A stretch of DNA of 8,207 nucleotides from assembly GCA_018672145.1 (NCBI GenBank), contig JABHGH010000051.1, positions 1 to 8,207 of the forward strand, in the 5' to 3' direction. Both the position numbers and the translations under genes were made by a program. Under the pieces are notes generated by a model. That model did not search any database, was not told where the DNA came from, and saw only the letters and a program-made list of their open reading frames with translations. Below, in pieces: positions 1 to 4,879 of the stretch (its first letter is position 1; every line of letters begins with the position of its first letter). Source of the DNA: Flavobacteriaceae bacterium (GTDB lineage Bacteria; Bacteroidota; Bacteroidia; Flavobacteriales; Flavobacteriaceae).

Positions 1-708
1 CCGCCAGCGAATAACACCTATCAAACAGCAACTGAGCTAAGCGTACAATCAGATTCTTACAGCACGCAAACACAAGGCGACTTAACCAATGCCACAAATA
101 GCAATGATTTTGACATTTCATCTGGATGCATAGATGCATATTACAATTCCAGTCAATCATATGCCGATGTGTGGTATAAAGCGACTGTACCTAGCTTTGG
201 AAAACTCACCTTTGAAACTTCTGCTGTATCAGGTTCTGTTCTTGATGATACTGCTATTATAGCTTATACTTTGAATGAGGGTGTTCTTACGGAAATAGCT
301 TGTAATAATTCGAGTCGTTTTTCAAAAATTGAGATGTCAGGTCAAGCCGAAAACACTGTAATTTACGTTATGGTGTTTAATAATTTTAATGCATACCATT
401 AAGTAAGGGATTATCTAGGTCCCTTTAATATATGTGCTTTTGATCCTGATGCCTCTTTAGATTTCCCCCAAGTTTAAAAACCATTGTTGTCGTACTACAG
501 CAACCCAGTTGGAAACCGTTTGTCTATTGAGAGTCCCTATCAAATCCAGTCTTTGGCAATCTATGACCTTTTGAGTCGGGAAGTACTTGGTAAGCAGCCA
601 GACAAACAAAAGCTAACTCTAGACACCTATTCTTTATCAGCAGGGGTGTATATGCTTAACGTAGCAACCGCAGAAGGGAAGCAAACGGTGAAGCTGGTTA
701 AAAAATAA
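1..708 (+). pseudogene. 3' part of a T9SS-secreted protein gene, broken by two in-frame stops
   Basis: The reading frame is open from the first base, so the gene starts outside the window. Up to about base 465 the translation fits a pre-peptidase-C-terminal-like beta domain as found in secreted Bacteroidota proteins: motifs ADVWYKATVP, LTFETS, LTEIACNN, IYVMVF and, after the first stop, GPFNICAFDPD. Bases 493-708 encode a type A T9SS sorting domain (YYSNPVGNRLSIES, then LAIYDLLSREV, SLSAGVYMLNV and a final VKLVKK), which normally directs export through the outer membrane and surface anchoring. TAA codons at 400-402 and 475-477 interrupt the frame, yet homology continues in the same frame after each, so no indel is needed. 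The second stop sits in GTT-TAA-AAA-CCA; a single T-to-G change would give GAA. The protein made would lack its sorting signal. The upstream passenger domain is not visible, so its activity is unknown. Sequencing error is an alternative to decay. Confidence 0.8.
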
Positions 709-732
709 CGACTGAGAGACAGTCGTGTTATT
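704..732 (+). terminator. Hairpin overlapping the stop codon of the T9SS pseudogene
   Basis: GACTG (710-714) pairs with CAGTC (720-724) around the loop AGAGA. AATAAC (704-709) can extend the stem by pairing with GTTATT (727-732) if GT at 725-726 bulges out. The stem is preceded by A-rich and followed by T-rich sequence. It covers the TAA stop (706-708) and probably ends plus-strand transcription, together with the stronger hairpin just downstream. Confidence 0.55.
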
Positions 733-742
733 TGGAGTGAGA

Positions 743-776
743 AAAATGCGTTACTGTTTATTCAGTAGCGCATTTT
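743..776. terminator. Strong bidirectional rho-independent terminator
   Basis: The arms 743-756 and 763-776 pair over 14 bases with one G-T wobble and a six-base loop, TTTATT. AAAA at the left end and TTTT at the right end give a U-tract in both directions: four T on the plus strand and five on the minus strand. It therefore serves both the plus-strand pseudogene and the minus-strand operon. The TAA stop of the hydrolase gene (751-753) and its last codons lie inside the left arm and loop. Confidence 0.8.
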
Positions 777-1401
777 GCCATGCAAGGAGTTTGTGAAAAC
801 CATCTTGTGAGATGGTGTGCCCAACGGGAAAGCTGTCAAAGTGAACGTCTATTCCTTCTTGTCGAAGTCGCTCTACGCCTTGCTTATCCCATTGGTATGG
901 TACAACTTCATCTTGTGTGCCATGCCCGACATAGATTTGGGGTATTTTTCCTTCCTTGGGAATCGTGGTGATTTTTTCGTTAAGGTATCCACTGAGCGCC
1001 ACGATGCTCGCAAATCGGTTTGGGTAGGTTAGTGCAAGGCTATAAGATAGAATAGCTCCTTGGCTAAAGCCCAACAGGTGAACTTGTGTGGGGTCATATG
1101 GATGATCGTGTTGCAAGGATTCCAGAAATGCAAGAACTTGTTCTCTTGACGCTATGGCTTCATCATCATCAGACCATTTTCCTTGTTCGTCATCAAAATG
1201 AATGCTATACCACGCATGTCCCATCATGGGTAGGTTGAGGGGTGCGCGTAGGGATATGACCAAGAAATCAGGATGAAGGTAGTCAGCGAAAGAAAACAAG
1301 TCGTTTTCGTTGCTTCCATATCCGTGAATCAATACAAGTAAAGGTGGATTTGTAATTCCTACGGATTTGGGTTGGCGTACAAGATATTTGAGTTTTGTCA
1401 A
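751..1401 (-). CDS. Alpha/beta hydrolase, phospholipase/carboxylesterase family (COG0400)
   Basis: A 216-residue cytosolic serine hydrolase of the Abhydrolase_2 type, probably acting on short-chain esters or lysophospholipids; the substrate cannot be told from sequence. The oxyanion-hole region is HGYGSNENDLFSF from residue 26. The nucleophile elbow is GFSQG with Ser113, the acid is Asp164 in GTQDEVVPY, and the base is His195 in VGHTIS, so the triad is complete and correctly ordered. Length is normal for the family, and no signal peptide is seen. The likely start is TTG at 1399-1401: there is no ATG before residue 59, and an in-frame TAG lies two codons upstream. The dihydroorotase-like gene ends three bases before this start, so translation is probably coupled. 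No Shine-Dalgarno sequence is present. It is last in the minus-strand operon and ends in the shared terminator. Confidence 0.88.
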   Translation of the reverse strand: MTKLKYLVRQPKSVGITNPPLLVLIHGYGSNENDLFSFADYLHPDFLVISLRAPLNLPMMGHAWYSIHFDDEQGKWSDDDEAIASREQVLAFLESLQHDHPYDPTQVHLLGFSQGAILSYSLALTYPNRFASIVALSGYLNEKITTIPKEGKIPQIYVGHGTQDEVVPYQWDKQGVERLRQEGIDVHFDSFPVGHTISQDGFHKLLAWQNALLNKQ

Positions 1402-1404
1402 CGA

Positions 1405-2658
1405 CTAGTCGTTTAAGTGTAGCTTACCATTATTCACAACACCATAAACCGTTCCGGGAATTTCTTTTCCGAGATAGGCGCTGTTTTTACTAGAAGAGAT
1501 GATGTTTTCTTTTTGAACGGTAGTTTTTCCCTTTGGAGAGAACAAACTAAAATCGGCTTTTTCACCAACTGCTATGGGTTGCTGTTGAACCCCAAAGCGA
1601 TCTTTTCCATTAGTGAGCAAAGTCGCTGCTGCTTGGTTGTCAAATAAGGCACACAAACTGCCATAAGCAGTTTCCAGTCCAATGCTTCCGTGAGCAGCAT
1701 GTTCAAACTCCATTTTTTTGTGTTCAATATCCATTGGTTGGTGATCGGAAGTGACCATGTCAATGGTACCGTCTTTGATGCCTTTGATGAGTGCTTTTTG
1801 ATCGGAGCTTTCTCGCAATGGCGGCATGAGTTTAAAGCGGGTGTCAAATCCTTCCAGTTCTGCGTCAGTGAGCATAAGGTTGTGAATGGCAACGCTGCAA
1901 CTCACATCGAGATTTTCTTTTTTTGCTTGGCGAATAAGTGCAACGCCTTGTGCAGTAGAAATGGTGGGGATATGCAACTTACCACCTGTGTAAGCGAGAA
2001 TGGAGAGGTCTCTGCGAATTCGGATTTCTTCAGTGAGATTTGGAATTCCAGTGAGACCAAGTGATGTGCTCATAATTCCTTCGTGCATAACTCCATTTAC
2101 ACAGAGTTGTGGGTCGAGAGGGAAAGATTCGATTAGACCATCAAACCCCCGAGCATATTGCAGGGCAAGCAAGAGCATATGAGGATTTTCGATGGGGGTT
2201 TTGTTGTTGCTAAAACCCACCGCACCAGCAAGTGAAAGATCGTTTAAATCGGCAAGCTGATTGTTTTTACTTTCGGTGGTAATGTGTGCCTTTGGGTGAA
2301 TAAGTGTTGGCGTATCGGCAGTTTTCCGCATAAGAAAAGCGATATCTGCTTTAGTCGTGGGCAAGGGATTTGTATTGGTGTTGTAGGCGATATGGGCAAA
2401 GCCCGATGTCGCCGCAACATGCAACCCGTGTGAAAGTGTTTCGCGCTCCTCATAGCCAGGTTCGCCAAAGGAAACATTACTGTCAAACCAACCAGAAGAA
2501 AGATGAAGATCGTCTCGTGCAATGACAGTTGCTTTATCAGCGTTGATTTTTTTATCAATTTTTTCTATAATTCCGTCACAAATGAGAATGTCGAGTCTGT
2601 CGCCGTGAAAGCTGCTAGTAGGATCGATAATTTTTGCGGATTGAAGTTGTATTTGCAT
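1405..2658 (-). CDS. pyrC: Dihydroorotase-like protein lacking metal ligands (PyrC homologue)
   Basis: A 417-residue amidohydrolase-fold protein colinear with class I dihydroorotases (carbamoyl aspartate to dihydroorotate, de novo pyrimidine synthesis). Family landmarks are present: NTNP at 95-98, EGIMSTSLGLTGIP from 193, TGGKLHI from 224, MPPLR at 278-282, and TSDH at 303-306 with the catalytic-type Asp305. The metal site is gone. The DxHxHxR motif reads DSNVSFGE (59-66), so both His are Asn61 and Ser63. The SDDG motif reads SNNK (150-153), the HCED segment is not recognisable near 177-182, and the HIxH motif reads HIPT (229-232). Comparable metal-less homologues (PyrC') in other bacteria support aspartate carbamoyltransferase assembly; a similar role here is inference. 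Many Flavobacteriia, as I recall, carry this variant as their annotated dihydroorotase. Start is ATG at 2656-2658. The gene lies 64 bases after the TIGR02757 gene and may have its own promoter. The symbol is by homology only. Confidence 0.85.
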   Translation of the reverse strand: MQIQLQSAKIIDPTSSFHGDRLDILICDGIIEKIDKKINADKATVIARDDLHLSSGWFDSNVSFGEPGYEERETLSHGLHVAATSGFAHIAYNTNTNPLPTTKADIAFLMRKTADTPTLIHPKAHITTESKNNQLADLNDLSLAGAVGFSNNKTPIENPHMLLLALQYARGFDGLIESFPLDPQLCVNGVMHEGIMSTSLGLTGIPNLTEEIRIRRDLSILAYTGGKLHIPTISTAQGVALIRQAKKENLDVSCSVAIHNLMLTDAELEGFDTRFKLMPPLRESSDQKALIKGIKDGTIDMVTSDHQPMDIEHKKMEFEHAAHGSIGLETAYGSLCALFDNQAAATLLTNGKDRFGVQQQPIAVGEKADFSLFSPKGKTTVQKENIISSSKNSAYLGKEIPGTVYGVVNNGKLHLND

Positions 2659-2693
2659 CCAAAAATTTCGATAAGAGTTAATATAAACCTAGG

Positions 2694-2701
2694 CAAAGAT
2701 A
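2694..2701 (-). promoter_or_regulatory. Bacteroidota-type -7 box upstream of the dihydroorotase-like gene
   Basis: The minus strand reads TATCTTTG, an exact match to the TAnnTTTG consensus of the Bacteroidota housekeeping sigma factor. It lies in the 64-base gap before the gene, placing a start site about 30 bases ahead of the ATG. No clear TTG element appears at the expected distance upstream, so this is a candidate internal promoter only. Confidence 0.4.
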
Positions 2702-2722
2702 GAAAACCAAAACGAAAGGAGA

Positions 2723-3493
2723 TTAAAACTTTTCAAAAACCCCCAGTCCAAACAAAGCGAAGTCATATTTTACGGGGTCTTTTGGGTCGAGAGACCGCAA
2801 ACTATTGTCGAGTTCGCGAAGTGCTTTCTGGTCGTTTTGCTTACGGGAGAGCAGCCCCAACTTTCGGGCGACATTTCCACTGTGAACATCAAGGGGGCAA
2901 GAGAGTAGGGATGGCGAAATATTGTCCCATATGCCAAAGTCAACTCCGTTTTTGTCTTGACGAACCATCCAGCGTAAGAACATATGTATTCGTTTGGCTG
3001 CAGATCCTTTGGCGGGATTGGCCAGGTGTTTGGTGGTTCGTTGGGGATGTTCGATACTAAAAAACACTTGACGCAACCGACAAATGGCTTGGTCCATGTG
3101 TGTTTCCTTAGATGTTGGGCTGAGTAGTGTGTGAAGACCACCATGTTTTAGATAGATATGCTGAAGGGCACGCATAAAAAATTGGAGATCAATGGTGTTG
3201 AATGTACGGTGTGCAAACGGAGTTACGCCTTCCCAATCTTTTGTGGTCGCGTTCAGGACAAAGTCATATGGCGCATCATCCATGAGATTCATAATGCGAT
3301 TGGCACTTTTGATGATGCTCGCACGATTGCCCCAAGCAATAGTGGCAGCAAAAAAACCAGCAATCTCGACGTCCTCTTTTTTAGAAAATCGTTTCGGAAT
3401 TTGAATAGGGTCTGATTCAATAAAAGTGGGCGTGTTATACTGCACCGCTTTTTCGTTGAGAAAGGTCTTTAGCGCTGAAAAACTCAATGCCAT
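2723..3493 (-). CDS. TIGR02757 / DUF2400 family protein
   Basis: A 256-residue soluble protein that fits the Bacteroidota TIGR02757 family in length and motifs: an early FAATIAWGNR (48-57), NPAKGSAAKR (159-168) followed by FLRWMVRQD (172-180), PLDVHSGNVARKLGL (200-214), and a final DPVKYDFALFGLGVFEKF. No experimental function is known to me. The segment LDVHSGNVARKLGL, followed after a helix-sized gap by DPVKYDFALFGLG, resembles the VDTHVxRxxxRLGL region of helix-hairpin-helix DNA glycosylases such as endonuclease III, where the Asp is catalytic (here Asp202). That link is inference from the motif. No iron-sulfur cysteine cluster follows. Start is ATG at 3491-3493, overlapping the end of the ABC ATPase gene by 10 bases, which implies translational coupling. 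Confidence 0.85.
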   Translation of the reverse strand: MALSFSALKTFLNEKAVQYNTPTFIESDPIQIPKRFSKKEDVEIAGFFAATIAWGNRASIIKSANRIMNLMDDAPYDFVLNATTKDWEGVTPFAHRTFNTIDLQFFMRALQHIYLKHGGLHTLLSPTSKETHMDQAICRLRQVFFSIEHPQRTTKHLANPAKGSAAKRIHMFLRWMVRQDKNGVDFGIWDNISPSLLSCPLDVHSGNVARKLGLLSRKQNDQKALRELDNSLRSLDPKDPVKYDFALFGLGVFEKF

Positions 3494-4143
3494 TGTCCGT
3501 CAACTAAATGTAAAGGACGATCACTGAGCGCAGCGAGTTCTTTATTGTGTGTTACCAATACAATGGTTTGGTCAAAGTTGTCGCGCAACGAAAGAAATAG
3601 CTTGTGAAGTTGCATGGCGGTTTGACTATCGAGGTTTCCACTTGGCTCGTCCGCAAGAAGAAGTGTGGGTTTGTTGATGAGCGCTCTGGCAACTGCCACA
3701 CGTTGTTGCTCACCACCAGACAGCATGCTGGGCTTGTGCTCTGCACGATCAGAAAGCCCTAGAAATTCGAGTAATTCCAATCCTTGTCTCCGTGCTTCTT
3801 TTAAAGATGTTTTTTTGATAAGTGCAGGGATACACACGTTTTCGATGGCGCTAAACTCAGGCAATAATTGATGGGATTGAAAAACAAAACCCAGTTGCTC
3901 ATTTCGAAATTTAGCAAGTGACTTGCCAGTGAGTTTGAAAATGTCAATGCCATTGATGAAGAGACTGCTGTTTGCTTGCTTATCAGCAATGTCTAGAGTT
4001 CCTAAGATATTGAGTAAGGTTGTTTTTCCCGCACCCGACGGGCCTGTTATCGCAATAATCTCTTTTTTGTTGACTTCTAAATCAATTCCGTTGAGAACAT
4101 GTAGATCGCCGTATGTTTTTGATAATGCCTTCGCTTGAATCAT
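3484..4143 (-). CDS. ABC transporter ATP-binding protein, LolD/MacB type
   Basis: A 219-residue stand-alone nucleotide-binding subunit with all motifs intact: Walker A GPSGAGKTT (34-42), Q-loop Gln89 in GFVFQS, signature LSGGEQQRVAVARAL (141-155), Walker B LLLADEP (161-167) with Glu166, and the switch His199 in LVTHN. Signature and length place it with the LolD/FtsE/MacB group, which energises lipoprotein release or extrusion across the inner membrane. No permease gene lies in the window, so the partner is encoded elsewhere. I chose ATG at 4141-4143, giving MIQAKALSKTYG, the usual family N-terminus. A TTG five codons further upstream would add MYFSA, which relatives do not normally have. First gene of the minus-strand operon. 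It ends with TGA inside the start of the TIGR02757 gene. The exact substrate is not predictable. Confidence 0.9.
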   Translation of the reverse strand: MIQAKALSKTYGDLHVLNGIDLEVNKKEIIAITGPSGAGKTTLLNILGTLDIADKQANSSLFINGIDIFKLTGKSLAKFRNEQLGFVFQSHQLLPEFSAIENVCIPALIKKTSLKEARRQGLELLEFLGLSDRAEHKPSMLSGGEQQRVAVARALINKPTLLLADEPSGNLDSQTAMQLHKLFLSLRDNFDQTIVLVTHNKELAALSDRPLHLVDGQWH

Positions 4144-4153
4144 AGCCGAAAAA

Positions 4154-4165
4154 TACAAATTTGTA
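4154..4165. promoter_or_regulatory. 12-base perfect palindrome in the divergent promoter region
   Basis: TACAAATTTGTA is identical to its own reverse complement and sits 10 bases before the ATG of the ABC ATPase gene, in the spacer between that gene and msrA. It could be an operator or part of the ABC gene's promoter or leader. In such AT-rich DNA it could also be chance. Confidence 0.3.
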
Positions 4166-4212
4166 ATGTTTTTATATAACCCTTTCCTAGTCTATTTGTA
4201 CTTTTTTTATTT

Positions 4213-4220
4213 TATTTTTG
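4213..4220 (+). promoter_or_regulatory. Candidate -7 box for msrA
   Basis: TATTTTTG matches the TAnnTTTG consensus of Bacteroidota promoters and ends 21 bases before the chosen msrA start. A TTTG at 4195-4198 is the only upstream candidate for the -33 element, and its spacing of 14 bases is shorter than usual. The T-rich setting raises the chance of a random match. Confidence 0.35.
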
Positions 4221-4241
4221 AATCTTAATGATGTAAACAAA

Positions 4242-4769
4242 ATGATAAAAGAGGCAACGCTAGCGTCTGGTTGTTTTTGGTGTACAGAGACACTTTTCTC
4301 CCGTATGCAAGGGGTCATCTCTTCAATGCCAGGCTATTCAGGCGGTTCGGTTAAAAATCCCGCCTATCGAGAGGTATGCAACGGCACCACAGGTCATGCG
4401 GAGTGTGTGCATTTGAAATTTGATGATGATATCATTAGTTTTCAGACCTTGATTGAAGTGTTTTTTGACATGCATGACCCCACAACACTCAATAGACAAG
4501 GTGCTGATGTGGGCACACAGTATCGTTCAGCTATTTTCTATCATGATGAAGAACAACATCAAATAGCGATGCAAGTCATGTCGTCTGCTTCCAAAAAGTT
4601 TGAGAATTCGATTGTCACGGAACTCTCACCATTTACGGAGTTTTATATTGCCGAAGTGGAACACCATGATTATTACAATCAAAATCAATCCCAACCGTAT
4701 TGCAACTTGGTGATATCTCCAAAAGTGAAAAAATTAATGACTTCTTATACCGCATTGTTGAAGGAATAA
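4242..4769 (+). CDS. msrA: Peptide-methionine (S)-S-oxide reductase MsrA
   Basis: Reduces the S-epimer of methionine sulfoxide in proteins and free methionine, using thioredoxin; part of oxidative-damage repair. The 175-residue form is a single-domain MsrA. GCFWCTE carries the catalytic Cys11, followed by GYSGG (31-35), VCNGTTGHAE (45-54), RQGADVGTQYRSAIFY (85-100) and HHDYYNQN (141-148). Cys154 in QPYC is the likely resolving cysteine. No signal peptide is seen, so the enzyme should be cytosolic, and no MsrB domain is fused. I chose ATG at 4242, which puts the catalytic Cys at residue 11 as is common in short MsrAs. A TTG at 4218 would add eight residues and overlap the candidate promoter box. 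It is transcribed divergently from the ABC gene and convergently with the receptor gene. Confidence 0.95.
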   Translation: MIKEATLASGCFWCTETLFSRMQGVISSMPGYSGGSVKNPAYREVCNGTTGHAECVHLKFDDDIISFQTLIEVFFDMHDPTTLNRQGADVGTQYRSAIFYHDEEQHQIAMQVMSSASKKFENSIVTELSPFTEFYIAEVEHHDYYNQNQSQPYCNLVISPKVKKLMTSYTALLKE

Positions 4770-4770
4770 A

Positions 4771-4803
4771 CAATCATGTCTTAGGTTGCAGACATTATGG
4801 TTG
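4771..4803. terminator. Hairpin after msrA, possible terminator
   Basis: ATGTCT (4776-4781) pairs with AGACAT (4790-4795) across an eight-base loop. CAATC (4771-4775) can extend the stem by pairing with GGTTG (4799-4803) past a TAT bulge. On the minus strand the hairpin is followed by TTTATT, which suits termination of the receptor transcript better than of msrA. Confidence 0.35.
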
Positions 4804-4846
4804 AAACGGAATGCAGTATTGAGTTCTTATCATCGATAATCGACGT

Positions 4847-4877
4847 TTTCGTGAGCGTTTCTAAAAACGCACCGAAA
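4847..4877. terminator. Second hairpin between msrA and the receptor gene
   Basis: GCGTTT (4855-4860) pairs with AAACGC (4865-4870) around the loop CTAA. After a small internal loop, TTTCG (4847-4851) pairs with CGAAA (4873-4877). It ends two bases before the receptor stop codon. No strong T-tract directly follows in either direction, so its terminator role is uncertain. Confidence 0.35.
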
Positions 4878-4879
4878 CA

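Noticed and set aside
400..477. Stop-codon reassignment or programmed readthrough of TAA
   Set aside because: The other genes in the window end at normal stops including TAA, and no recoding signal is visible. Ordinary nonsense mutation is simpler.
484..708. A separate small gene encoding only the sorting domain, starting at TTG 484
   Set aside because: It is in the same frame as the upstream domain, lacks a signal peptide, and matches only a C-terminal sorting domain, so it is the tail of the broken gene.
1690..2064. Plus-strand open frame inside the dihydroorotase-like gene
   Set aside because: It is antisense to a clearly conserved gene, has no recognisable motif and has no start context. 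Similar antisense frames at 817-1032, 2503-3060, 5582-5923 and 7712-7921 were rejected for the same reason.
4141..4158. Upstream TTG start for the ABC ATPase
   Set aside because: The ATG at 4141-4143 gives the standard N-terminus of the family, and the extra five residues have no support.
4218..4241. Upstream TTG start for msrA
   Set aside because: It would overlap the candidate -7 box and add a non-conserved extension. ATG 4242 fits the family.
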